Positions 30,592 through 40,699 of a stretch of 64,000 bases of DNA are shown in pieces. A model generated the notes under the pieces. That model saw only the letters and a list, made by a program, of their open reading frames with translations, searched no databases and was not told the DNA's origin. Numbering within the stretch: position 1 is the stretch's first letter; every line of letters begins with the position of its first letter. The stretch comes from Gliomastix tumulicola (lineage: Eukaryota; Ascomycota; Sordariomycetes; Hypocreales; Bionectriaceae), in NCBI GenBank assembly GCA_001599755.1, contig BCHX01000010.1:519632-583631 (forward strand), written 5' to 3'. The position numbers and the translations under genes are program-made.

Positions 30592-33138
30592 ATGATGGAG
30601 GGCAACAGATTGGCAGAACTTGAACGGCGTTTGCAAGAGGCGGAGCGGCGCGCGGAGGAAGCAGAACGAGAGCGGCAGGAAGAACGACAGCGCGCCGAGA
30701 AAGAGCAGCAGCGCGCCGAGGGAGCAGAACGAGCGCGGCAGGAAGAACGACGACGCGCCGTGGAAGCAGAACGAGCCCAGCAGGAAGAACGGCAGCGCGC
30801 CGAGAAAGAGCAGCAGCGCGCCGAGAAAGAGCAGCAGCGCGCCGAGAAAGAGCAGCAGCGCGCCGAGAAAGAGCAGCAGCGCGCCGAAGAAGAACGACAA
30901 CGCGCCGAAGAAGAACGACAACGCGCCGAGCTATCCGAGCGACAGACCAACCCGACCACCCTCAACGAGTACATCCTGGCTTGCCATACAGCTGTATTTT
31001 CCAAATTCTCCGTCGAGACCGATCCGAGATTCACATCCAAAGGCTCCATCACCAACCCACGGGGGAAGTGGTGCCCAACCTCGCTCCAGCCATGGNCGCA
31101 CTTTCTCGGCAAGCGAAAGACCGTCTTTGCCACCCTGGACGACACNTTCCCTGCCGAGGCGCGCGTCTTCGAGACCATCAGCTTCCTGGAGGGGTTGGGT
31201 GCTAGGATTTCTAGACGAAAGATTGCCGACGAGAAAGGCTTGGAATANTTNNTNCATAACAGTGTGGAGGACCCGGTCCGAACGATCATCGACCAGCTAA
31301 AGGNCAACCCGGCAACAGCCAGTGCCTTCGACATNGGCAACGGGATCATCTTTGAGAACCATCCCCACGCCATCAGCGACGCGGCCGAGGAAGTGGTGGA
31401 CCGAGAGACGCCATCTACACCGCCGCAGACGCCCGACCANCGGCACGACCCACGCCAGCTACGCGCCGACCAAATCTGCATTTACCGATCCGACGACAGC
31501 CCAACCCCAAGGCGCACGATGATCTACATATCCGAGTACAAGCCGCCCCATAAGTTGACGGCGGCCCATCTCCGCACCGGCCTCCGTTCCATGGACATCT
31601 ACAAGGAGGTTGTCAACCGGAAGACCATTCCCACTTCTGTTGACCCGCGNGCTCGATTCGAATACTTCGCCGACAGACTGACGGCGTCGGCCATCACACA
31701 GACATATCACTACATGATCGAGGGCGGNCTCGAGTACGGCCTCCTGACGACGGGCGAGGCGATCGTGTTTCTCATGATCGACTGGGCGCATCCCGGTACG
31801 CTCTACTACCACCTCGCCGAGCCTGGTACCGAGACTTCGTCGGCGCCGCCGGAGGCGCAACATCTATGCACGGCGGTNGGTCAGTACCTGGCCTTCACCC
31901 TCCTGGCCCTGCGCACCACGAGCGAGCACGGGCAAGCGGAGCGGCAGGAGGCAACACAGGGCCTGCGTAGCTGGGCGGAAGACTTTGAAACGACGGTGCG
32001 GTCGATACCNGTCGAGGAGCGGACGGCCTCGTCGGACGCTCCGTACGTTCCTAGCCCTACGACGTATCAAAACGTGGACCGGACACCGATCTCGCAACGG
32101 CTTCGGAGGCGCCCGCGCCGTGGGAAGCGATGCGACGACAGCCCCGCCAAGGTAGAGGACCAGCCAGGGTCGTCGGATGATGAATCCTCCAGGCCGCCTG
32201 ACACGCCGACGCCGACGGCGGGGGACGCCAGACCGCGAAGGAGCGAGCGGGTTCTGGCACGACGGCCACGTGGGGGCGGAAGCCAAGGAGAAGGGAAGGG
32301 GGCGAGTGCTACGGAAGCGGGCGGCGAAGTGGCAGCCGCGTCGTGGCGGGATCGCCCGTACTGTACGCAGAAATGCCTATTGGGCCTGGTCAGGGGACGC
32401 AAGCTGGATGAAAGGTGCCCCAACGTGGGTTCCCACAGCAGGGGCGGCGGCTCGCACCCCGTGAAACACGCAGAGTGGCTTGCCATGCTCCGTCAGCAGC
32501 TCGAAGAATCGCTCGATGACGGCATCACGCCGCTGGGGCTGGGCGGGGCCCGTGGGGTTCTGTTCAAGGTGACGATGCTTGCCTACGGGTACACGTTTGT
32601 CAGCAAAGGCACGGTGCGGGCGTTCATCCCTGATCTTCAGCAGGAGGCAAATGTGTACAAGCGTCTCCGCCGAGCGCAGGGCCGACATGTACCGGTCTTT
32701 CTGGGGGCTGTCGACCTTCGCGAGATGGAGAGGATCTACTACTACGACCACCGGGTGTATGTGGTGTACATGGCGTTCCTGTCATGGGGGGGATGCAGCC
32801 TCTCGGAGGCGAGAGCGGCCGGCGTGCCGAGGGACGAGCTACGGGACACGGCGGTCCAATCGCTGCGGGCCATCCATTGTGAGGGTGTCCGGCACGGGGA
32901 TGTGCGGGAGGCCAACATGGTCTTCAACAAGGAGACTGGGGCGATGATGATTGACTTTGAACGGGCCGAGATGGGTGATCGACGACGGCAAGCACTGACG
33001 CCAGTGGTACCCAACAAGCGTGCCAGGACCGGAGAGGGTAGGCAGGGGAAGCCGGGAAGGAAGGGGACCATCGATAGGCACGAGTTTCTGGGGGAAGTGG
33101 CGGAGCTCAAGGCAATTCTCGGCCATGACTATAGCTAG
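30592..33138 (+). CDS. Coiled-coil + nuclease-fold + protein-kinase-like protein
   Basis: 848 aa, single exon. Residues 1-115 are a Glu/Arg/Gln coiled coil with repeated EKEQQRA units (imperfect 24-nt DNA repeats at 30,700-30,920). The middle (about 130-500) holds KFSVETDPRF and IYISEYKPPHKLTAAHL. The latter is the E-x-K-PPHKL motif seen in a multicopy fungal family with a PD-(D/E)XK-like fold. A disordered, basic linker follows at 510-590. The C-terminus (about 640-840) is kinase-like: GARGVLFKVTMLAYGYTFVS, VHGD-like GVRHGDVREANMVF (HxD...N catalytic loop) and AMMIDFERAEM (DFE in place of DFG). The glycine loop is poor, so activity is uncertain. Thirteen isolated N bases lie in the gene, nine at codon third positions. 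Confidence 0.75.
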   Translation: MMEGNRLAELERRLQEAERRAEEAERERQEERQRAEKEQQRAEGAERARQEERRRAVEAERAQQEERQRAEKEQQRAEKEQQRAEKEQQRAEKEQQRAEEERQRAEEERQRAELSERQTNPTTLNEYILACHTAVFSKFSVETDPRFTSKGSITNPRGKWCPTSLQPWXHFLGKRKTVFATLDDXFPAEARVFETISFLEGLGARISRRKIADEKGLEXXXHNSVEDPVRTIIDQLKXNPATASAFDXGNGIIFENHPHAISDAAEEVVDRETPSTPPQTPDXRHDPRQLRADQICIYRSDDSPTPRRTMIYISEYKPPHKLTAAHLRTGLRSMDIYKEVVNRKTIPTSVDPXARFEYFADRLTASAITQTYHYMIEGXLEYGLLTTGEAIVFLMIDWAHPGTLYYHLAEPGTETSSAPPEAQHLCTAXGQYLAFTLLALRTTSEHGQAERQEATQGLRSWAEDFETTVRSIXVEERTASSDAPYVPSPTTYQNVDRTPISQRLRRRPRRGKRCDDSPAKVEDQPGSSDDESSRPPDTPTPTAGDARPRRSERVLARRPRGGGSQGEGKGASATEAGGEVAAASWRDRPYCTQKCLLGLVRGRKLDERCPNVGSHSRGGGSHPVKHAEWLAMLRQQLEESLDDGITPLGLGGARGVLFKVTMLAYGYTFVSKGTVRAFIPDLQQEANVYKRLRRAQGRHVPVFLGAVDLREMERIYYYDHRVYVVYMAFLSWGGCSLSEARAAGVPRDELRDTAVQSLRAIHCEGVRHGDVREANMVFNKETGAMMIDFERAEMGDRRRQALTPVVPNKRARTGEGRQGKPGRKGTIDRHEFLGEVAELKAILGHDYS

Positions 33139-33429
33139 GGAGCATCTTGTCAGCAACCGGGCCACAAGGGATTGAAGTTGACTATCGCCGGTCCGCGGGC
33201 CACTCCGGCAGGAGGGGTGGGTCTGATGGAGCGTTCCGCTAATCACATGTGTTGCCCAATGTGGACGATTTCAACGTCCAAGCTCCGACCATGCAATCCC
33301 GATTTTGGTGTGAAATCGACGTTCCAGGGCTATGGAATGGGTGAGCAGGGTCGTCCCCATCGCACCAAGATTCGACTGCGAACCTCCTGCGAATAATGCA
33401 TAGGCTACGTAGATCTACATTTACATGTC
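33139..33429. other. Intergenic
   Basis: 3' flank of the kinase-like gene. Nothing else is supported. Confidence 0.4.
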
Positions 33430-33784
33430 CTCCTACATCCGTAGATAGATTTACCAGCCTGAAATCGAGTAGGGACGGTGTCGCTCGTCGAACGCCACAG
33501 TGCCTGCAAGCTGAGCCATGCTGGATGGCCAAGTGTGGATGAGGCGCGGAGCCATCCTGCCGCAGCGGGAGTTCCTCCGGGTCGGGGAGGTTGTGCTTGT
33601 CACCAGGATGCCGAGGAACGCGCTTTGGGTGGATGCCGAAGCTGCATTCTGTACAAATGATGGCCGGTTCTGGCTGGCTTGTACAATAGACTAGCTTTAT
33701 CGAGTGTATGGAAGATGGACTGGAGATCAGACATAATTGGACGTCACTAGGGCTACGTCGGTGGTTCGTTAGAATTGTCCTCAA
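33430..33784 (-). pseudogene. OrsD-like (DUF3505) zinc-finger fragment
   Basis: Minus-strand frame with ICTECSFGIHPKRVPRHPGD-KHNLPDPEELPLRQDGSAPH followed by LAIQHGSACRHCGVRRATPS. The C..C...H...KH, PDPEELPLREDGSAP and G..C..C order is the signature of the OrsD-type N-terminal module. No ATG-led complete gene is visible, and after LLDFRLV the similarity fades. I read this as a small relic. Confidence 0.5.
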
Positions 33785-34487
33785 TGGACGCGCACGAAGG
33801 AAAGAGATGTCCTTCTACGACCTCTTCAGGGATGACACGGGCGACATGGACCACGAAGTGCGGCGCACTTGCTTGGCCATGACCGGGGGGCAGAAGTCTG
33901 AGGTCGTTGATTGGCTGAAAAAGCAAAGTGCGGCGCACTTCGAGTATTCTTTGAGTAGGAGTAGTAGCAAGTCACATTTTGCCCCACGATCACAGCGCGG
34001 CCGAAAACGTACTTACATACGTGCACATCGGACGAGAACGGGTGCGCATGGGGCACCCCCTCCTTGCAGCACGCCTCGTCCTCTACGTAGTTACCCTGGC
34101 TTGCGCATACTTGGCGCAGTGGGGGACGCTGAATCCCTGGCAAAAGAGGCACGCGCGAGGTACCGCCGGAGAGGAGTAGCACAACCAGTGGTCGATGCGT
34201 ACCGCGGGTGCTCGAAGGGACAGCTTGACGATCGGTGTGGGGCGAGTAGCTTTCCACACCGATCCTCTCCCAAGCACAGGAAGAGAGGGGAAACCAAATG
34301 AAACGGATACACCAGCAAGTCGGCTGTACAGAGTCCTAGCAAGCACCCTCTGAGGAGCACGACTGAGCACCGAATCGATAATGGCTGTCCTGGCAAGAAA
34401 GAGATGTCCCTGGACGAGATCTAAAGTGGGGCCATTCTCTGCCTTATAAACCTGGGGCAACCTACTCTAAGCGGTTTTTTTTGTTTT
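33785..34487. other. Unassigned; two copies of a 15-bp palindrome
   Basis: AAGTGCGGCGCACTT occurs at 33,856-33,870 and 33,926-33,940, exactly 70 bp apart. Open frames here have no recognisable motif. A T-rich tract at about 34,476-34,492 precedes a minisatellite. Confidence 0.4.
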
Positions 34488-34622
34488 TTTTCCCTTCTTC
34501 ACTTTCACCCTTCTTCACTTTCACCCTTCTTCACTTTCACCCTTCTTCACTTCACCCTTCTTCACTTTCACCCTTCTTCACTTCACCCTTCTTCACTTTC
34601 ACCCTTCTTCACTTTCACCCGT
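34488..34622. repeat. 16-bp pyrimidine minisatellite (CCCTTCTTCACTTTCA)n
   Basis: About nine direct units, two of them shortened to CACTTCACC. Strongly pyrimidine-rich on the plus strand. It lies 25-160 nt before the ATG of the SET-like pseudogene, in the promoter position. Confidence 0.85.
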
Positions 34623-34646
34623 CTTCTCTTTCCAATTCCCGGCATC

Positions 34647-35553
34647 ATGTCTCATGAGTGGACAGAACTAATGACCCAGGAACTACATAGCTCTGGCGAC
34701 CCTGGCAAGGTCTGTCATTCAATTTGCATCCTATTCAGAAGAGTCACTAATGAAGATACAGCTAGTCGATCGCCTTCTAGACATACTAAAAGAGCACCCC
34801 GCCTGCTGCAACGAACTTGATCGTCGCTTGCGACGTCTGCCGGAAGTCGCGCACTTCTTCACCGCTCTCTCCACTCCCTCTCTCGTCGATACTACGGTGC
34901 CAGCCAGCCCCGGCGCGTCGCCGTCTGCTGTGCCTCCGTCACGAGACTAGGTGCCCCTTCACGGCATGGGGCGGTGCATCGAACGAATGGAGGGACGCCG
35001 CAGAAATGAAAAATTGGAGCACCCTGAACAACCGTGTGATGGCAGACTTGCGCGCGCAGGGTAGGAAGATCGTCGACACCTTCCCGCCCAATGGATTTGC
35101 TTGTCAACGCGACCCCAATGACAGGTCCAATTTGATTAGCCCAGTACCCGGCGATGGTAGCCCTCCTGGTCTTGTTCCCATTATCACGATTCACGAGGGA
35201 GACTTGCTCGGCGTACTTATTTTGGTGGAGAGACACGGTATTCGGAGCGTTTCGACGAGACATACGGGTCTCGTGGTCTGCGCCCGGCTCCTTTCCCGAA
35301 TCTATAGCTGGATCCGTCGCGAGTCACAGGCCTACCCAACCACATGGGGGTGACACAGCGTGAAGAAGACGCGAATGTGCGTCTCGAGTGGGAATATGAC
35401 CATGGCAAACCAAGGGACAACGCCCGTTGGAGGATGGCTTGCTTTGCTGTTCGGACCATCCGACCGAACGAGGAGATGGTTCGCTTTGTGAATGAGACGC
35501 AATATACCCTGCATCAAGACGCGGCTTCCGCAAGGAGGGGGTTTTGGGGATAA
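34647..35553 (+). pseudogene. SET-like protein, decayed paralogue of 37.6-39.5 kb gene
   Basis: Exon 34647-34709 (MSHEWTELMTQELHSSGDPGK) joins by a 52-nt intron (GTCTGT...CACTAATG...ATACAG) to LVDRLLDILKEHPACCNELD. A stop at 34,948-34,950 is then met. Homology resumes in another frame (NEWRDAAEMKNWSTLNNRV, ITIHEGDLLGV), shifts again (GGETRYSERFDETYG), hits a TAG at 35,305-35,307 (PNL*LDPSR, Trp in the paralogue) and ends with EEDANVRLEWEYDHG, VRTIRPNEEMVRFVNETQY and LHQDAASARRGFWG. At least two frameshifts and one nonsense codon. The paralogue reads through all of these. Confidence 0.75.
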
Positions 35554-35869
35554 GAGTGTTGTCTGGTTCTTGTGTCTCCTGATTGCGTGATCCATAGAAA
35601 TACAGGTCTGCTTGGATACGACTCGCAACATCTCTGGAGTGTTTCGCAAACCGTGAGGATGCATGAAGACAACTATGCTCTTCCCTGGCGTAGACTGGCA
35701 TGTACTGCCATGCTCTGCCGAGGTCGGAAGCAAACACCGCTAACAATCAGCCGCTCTCAATTGGGGACCTGCCCCAAATCCGTGTCGCCTCTTCTGCGTA
35801 TAATGACAGGCATTTCGAACGGTCTCGATATACTCCCCCACCACCTACGCGACCAGATACACGCGAGCC

Positions 35870-36417
35870 CACCGTACTGCCCCGGCGGCGAGACAAGCGA
35901 GTGGCGACATTCGTTCAGGCCGCCCGAGGATAACAAGCGAGACATGCTGTCTGGGCGGCTGCCGACAGTCGCGGAGATCGAAGACATATGCGAACTTGTG
36001 AAAGAGTATCCGGTCTTGGGTCTTGATGAGATGGGCTGGAACATGGAAGTCCACCATCGGGTGTTGGAATCTGTCTTCCGAACACGGCCAAGGCACAGTG
36101 TTGACGAGTTCAACTTCACCCCTTGTACGACGGCGCGGCCCGATTCAGAGTTCGTCCCTGGCCATGCACCGGCGAAGCTGTTTGACTTTTGCCTCTATGC
36201 CGACAAGAAAGACGATGACGCCTGGGCTAGAGCGCACCAAGCGTTAGCACGTCTGACACCGACGCAGTCTGTCAACCATTATGTAGAGCGTCGAGACCAA
36301 GACGCCAGGCAAAGGAATCGAGACGGCCAATCTCTAGATTGGCGTGTGGCTCGGTGCGCACTGGACTTATCTGACTGCAGCGGCATGCCGCTCCCTCAAA
36401 GCGAGTGCTTGTTGTAG
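35870..36417 (+). pseudogene. PD-(D/E)XK nuclease-like gene fragment
   Basis: The frame shows GWNMEVHHRVLESVFR, FNFTPCTTARPDSEF, KLFDFCLYADKKDDD and TPTQSVNH, the order seen in the fungal PD-(D/E)XK family of 12,623-14,289. The frame then shifts: SVETKTPGKGIETANL (the E-x-K strand) is in another frame and runs into a TAG at 36,335-36,337 before IGVWLGAHW. A short segment between SVNH and SVETK is missing. No N-terminal exon is recognised. Dead copy. Confidence 0.7.
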
Positions 36418-36689
36418 TTCGACTGCAATCTCTTCAGATCTATGACAAGACCAAGGGAGGGTGTGATTGACAGTTCACCAGCAACATATCGAGGCGCAGA
36501 ACCAGCCCCGGGTGCACGCCATGGGACTAGGTGAAGACTCCTTGGCGGCTTCAAGCCCGTGGCTTGAGCGGACACAGCGGCAAGCCATGTACAGGAACGT
36601 ACGTCGGGACGTTCTGAGAGCCACGACAACAAATGCAACCACTCGAGTAGCCGGGCGACCATGGTCTGCCTTTCTCATCCTGGCCAATT

Positions 36690-37065
36690 TGTGTCCAATA
36701 TCTTGGTGTCTATCGCAAACCCGAACCGCTGCCCGCACTGCCTGTTCGTAACGCGACCATTTTGGTCCGTCCGGCACTGCTTTTCCTCTAAGGAACGAGA
36801 GGTTGATTGTACAGCTTTGCTTGTGCTGCTTCTCGTCCGCCCTCACGCCGCGTGTCCTACCTGACGCATCAAAACCAAAAGCTCCATCTTTTCGGGTCTG
36901 TGTCTGCCGTCCCAATCCCATGTGTAGCTATTGATCTGCACTATGCTGTCAGGAGCTGCGCACGAACGTTTGATCCGCATCTCTTATTCGTATCATACAA
37001 CCTGCGAGTGTGTTGTTCAGGGAGCGCCGTATCAATTGTCTTTGAGTACTTTCCGACCCCTTCGA
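36690..37065 (-). mobile_element. Old LINE ORF2 3' fragment
   Basis: LSFLRGKAVPDGPKW and YEQAVRAAVRVC on the minus strand match LSFFVGGKAASDGPKW and LQAVRAAIRF of the LINE piece at 24,986-25,663, and nucleotide identity continues to about 37,060. It lacks the tail and is more diverged, so it is an older insertion. Confidence 0.65.
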
Positions 37066-37606
37066 GACACGTCTATCAGCACTGCTTGAAGAAGGTAAAG
37101 ATTCAGGCAAGCGCTGTCAAACCTCCTCGTGCTACTAACGGGTACGGCCGGGGCGTGCACCAAAACGGGGTGGTAGGGGACACTAGGGATGAAGTTGGGC
37201 CGACAGGTTTGACGAGAATACAGGCGGCTCATTCGAATGGGTGTTCAACATGGAAGTCATCTCAGTGGAATTCAAGACTTCGATCTAGAGGTCAAGTTGA
37301 GTCGATGGGGTTGACGCACATGACCTCAACTTCCACATAAGTTAAGAAGACAAAAAGGCGGCAGTGGAAATTGAACTAATAGCTATCCAAGTACCCTTTT
37401 TCCATTGAGCAGGCGGTTTCCCATCAAGTGTACATCGTCCTCCCAGACCATGTTGCTAGAGCCCACCCTTTCCGTACCGCTGTTTGCGGCGTCCATTTCG
37501 CTCGCTGAAGTCTTGACAGGATCGATCTCGACATGTGCTGGGCAACAGCAATGACTGCGCCGTCGGCCTGGCGTACGGGGTCACGTGGGCGATGAAGCGA
37601 ACTTTC
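37066..37606. other. Intergenic, no gene recognised
   Basis: Nothing supported apart from the 3' flank of the SET-like gene. Confidence 0.4.
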
Positions 37607-39536
37607 TCATCGTGGACGGGCCCCAAACAATGTCGTCCAGAAACGCCCTCTTGATGGTTCACTGGGCGGGGACGGTAAGCCGGCAGACGATAAAGAAGGG
37701 ACAGGGGGTTTCAGAAAACCTATCCTTGCTGAAGATGCGTCTTGATGAAGAAGATATTCCGCTTCACCCACAAGACGGACCATCTCCTCCCACGGTCGGA
37801 TCGTCCGAAGTGCATGGCCAACCACTCTCCACTCGGGATCAGACTCGCCAGGCTCATGACATAGCTGCCAGTCGAGAGCCACATTCGCCTCCTCCTGCTG
37901 TCGCGTCACGCGCATTTGGTTGAGCGGACCAGTGATGCGCGACGAATCCAGCCAAAGATTGGGTATCGGGCTTCGGATCCCGTGTGTCCCGTCAAACTGC
38001 TCCGAATACCTTAGCTCTCCCGAATAGAGACCGAGAAAGTCGCCCTCGTCAACGGGAACGACGGGGGCAACGGCAAGGGACCCCTCGTCATTGGCAAATG
38101 GGCCGACAAAGAGCGACTTGTTTTTGGCGTCTGTCGCACAGATATCGCGAAAACCCCGAAGCTCATCCACTACAGCTACCTGCGTCGGCTTAACAAGTTG
38201 ACTGCAGAGGTGCTTTTCCTGGATGCTAAACCAGTTGTTCGTGTATGCATTCCATGATGCTTCAGGAACCTCCAGCCTTTCAGCTAGGTCTCCCAACCAT
38301 ACACGCGCAGTCAGACCGCTGATATGCGCCATAGCTGCCCCAGCCTCCAGTCGAAGAAAATGTGGACGGTACGCCTCCTCCAACGCAAGCATCACCTCGT
38401 GCAGCCGGGGCCCTTCGTCAGGCCATGACTGGCAGAGACTGTCAAGGGCCGCATTGCGGTACAGGAGCAGCTTCTCAATGCCTGCCTCGCGCATCTCATG
38501 CAGCCGCTTCCAACGCTTGCGACATCTCATCTGATTTTTGGCGCTTAGTCCGTAGCCAAGCCGTGTCATGAACCTCTCTGCCGCGGCTTTTTCTGCTCTG
38601 CTAAACTCGGTCAGGGGCCCCTTCGGAATTGGTAAATCGTCTTCTTTGAACTTCCCCGCCTCCTCCTTTATAAGCACCCAGTAATATGCTTGGATATATC
38701 GAGAATGGATATCCCTGGCTGCATCGACTGAGAAGTGCTGCCTGATCGCAGTGATAGCATCCTCCCATCGCGCCCCCACAATTTTGGTCACAGACCGTTG
38801 AACCTCGTCTAGTTCGGTCATTTGTACAACGATCGTGGCTTGAAGCGGAAGGCGAATACGTGCGTAGCTGAGCCTCGCACAGTCGAATAAGCTTGTGACC
38901 ACAGCCGCCATGGCTTTGGATGTGATGCCATGACCAAGACGAGATTGTGTTTGAGAGTGTGGGCAGCCAGGCAAAGGTCCGTCCTCGTGCCCAGAACTCG
39001 CCATTTCGCCGGTTGATATCGGCCGAGAATTGGTCGACACCTGGCTGTCACCTGAAGATGGAGTCATGACCCTATTGGCTTCGGGAGGCTGAGGCGAATC
39101 CATCACCATGTGCCCTGACAGGGGGGAGGTTTCATCGATGATCGCCTCGCCCGGAGCGTTTGCCACTTGACTGGGCTTGGGCTGCCTTCTGCCTGTTGGC
39201 CTCTTCGTTTGTGTTGGCCCGGCCAGCGCTTCGTAGTTCGTTGGACCACGTTTTCTGGCTTTCTCCGCAAGCCGCGCCGAGCGATGCTGGGTGGGTGGCC
39301 TGTTCAGACAAGCCAGGAAGCCCCGCAAGCCAGCCGCATTCCGGCTATTTTGGACTAGATTGTCGGTCAGCTCTCGCCCCATTCTCGTGTCTCGCTACTA
39401 CCGTTCCGTACGTACTCATCGTAATCAGGCCAAGAATGTGATCCTGGGCCGGGGCAAAGTACTCTTCATCGGCGCAGAATGCAAGCACTTCGCAGAACCG
39501 CTCTTCCGTCAAAGATCGAATCAGTTCTGTTGTCAT
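37607..39536 (-). CDS. SET-domain-like protein
   Basis: Exon 1 is 39536-39416 (MTTELIRSLTEERFCEVLAF; an ATG at 39578 is also in frame) and exon 2 is 39354-37607. The 61-nt intron (GTACGT donor, CTGACC branch, TCTAG acceptor) keeps the frame, giving ITM-IQNSRNAAGLRG. About 620 aa. A basic linker is followed by a helical middle region (HFSVDAARDIHSRYIQAYYW, KKRW-type RCRKRWKRLHEMREA). The C-terminal 190 residues look like a divergent SET fold: VPVDEGDFLGLYSGELRYSE (as GxFIGEYxGE), PNLWLDSSRITGPLNQMRV (as DA..GNxxRFxNH) and GHALRTIRPWEEMVRLVGEA (as A.rdIkpGEEL). SET domains methylate lysines, but the NHSC and final DY elements are weak, so activity is doubtful. Confidence 0.65.
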
Positions 39537-39811
39537 GCTTGCGTGTTGGGGTGTATGTCGAGCCCGCTTTGCAAACATCGTGTGCGCGGGTCGTGTGTGT
39601 GGTCGTGACAGTTCTGTTGCAAGACCTTAGTGTCACGAGATGAGTGAAGTCAGTACTGCGGTAAACAACGTGGCTAATAGGTGGAGCTATTTATCGACAA
39701 GTTAGATAGTGATTGCGGTACATATATGACAAGGCGATCATTGTAAAGATGATCGTGTCATAGCGAATTGCAAGAATAGATTGATCCTCGTGCCTCGGCA
39801 TGATCGGAGTA

Positions 39812-39960
39812 TGTTACGAGTCCAGTCTGGGGTTCGTACAGTAGTGGAGGCACATTCCACTACGCCACCTGGGCAAAAGATTGGGCCTTGATCGATCGCT
39901 GAGCAATCAAGGATGTGCCTATAACGCTTATGTAGGGCTACGGGTGAGCAAGCCGGAACA
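39812..39960 (-). mobile_element. 149-bp solo LTR, second copy
   Basis: About 85-90% identical by eye to 27,722-27,871, in the same orientation, with TG...CA ends (TGTTCCGGCTTGCTCACCCG on the minus strand to CTCGTAACA). The flanks GAGTA and GTGAC do not match, suggesting age or rearrangement. Confidence 0.7.
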
Positions 39961-40259
39961 GTGACGTGTACCCCCCTCTTTCCCTCCAACCAAAGGACGC
40001 AGCCCAGCGGCCGGACGACGATGACGGAACGACCACAGGGCGGAACGCTGTCGCTCCCCCCCATGTCGCCCCAAGGTCCCCTCTCGTATGTAGATACTCT
40101 CGAGTGAGTACGTAGCGAGTATACAGATAGTCTCCGGTATCAACAAGGTTGTTGACGGCAATACGTCCTCGGGTCCTCTATTGACACGTACAACTTGCAG
40201 GCGCATTGTGAGCGCAGGACTCAGTACAGACGCGGTACCGATCGTGGGACAAGCGGCGC

Positions 40260-40640
40260 TGGTTCGGAAGCGGGTGTGGATGTGAGGGTGATGGGGAGGG
40301 GTGTTGGCGGAGTCCGGTGGTGAGGCTGGTATGGCGGTGAATGGGATGTGGGTGTGCAACGGGTGGGCGCAAGGCAGGGTGTCGGTCGAGGCGGGCAGGA
40401 TGTGTTGGGGGCGAGTACAGGACAGAGCAGGGGTATGGGCGAGGGGGGTGGGAGAGAGGTGGTAGGAGTGAGGGGTGGTGGGCGTGAGGTGGTGGGAGTG
40501 AGGGGTGGGAGCGAGGTGATAGGAGTGAGTGGTGGTAGGAGTGAGGGGTAGGAGTGAGTGGTGGTGGGCATGAGTGGTGAGTGAGGGGTAGGAGTGAGGT
40601 GGCAGGGGTGAGGCAAGTGTGGGCAAGGTCACTTTGTCGG
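40260..40640. repeat. G-rich, strand-skewed repeat tract
   Basis: Runs such as GGTGGGAGTGAGGGGTGGGA repeated irregularly. There is almost no cytosine on the plus strand between about 40,430 and 40,620. Potential for G-quadruplexes. No coding signal. Confidence 0.75.
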
Positions 40641-40699
40641 GGTGTTGGCTGGTGGGATGGCTTGGAGGCGTGCTGGTTNAGCTTCGTTGACGCGTGAAT

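Noticed and set aside
30592..33138. Annotation as an FtsH-type metalloprotease, a label sometimes given to such coiled-coil/kinase proteins
   Set aside because: No Walker motifs and no HExxH zinc motif are present.
33708..34301. 197-residue plus-strand frame as a gene
   Set aside because: No motif, overlaps the OrsD-like relic on the other strand, and composition looks like random open frame.
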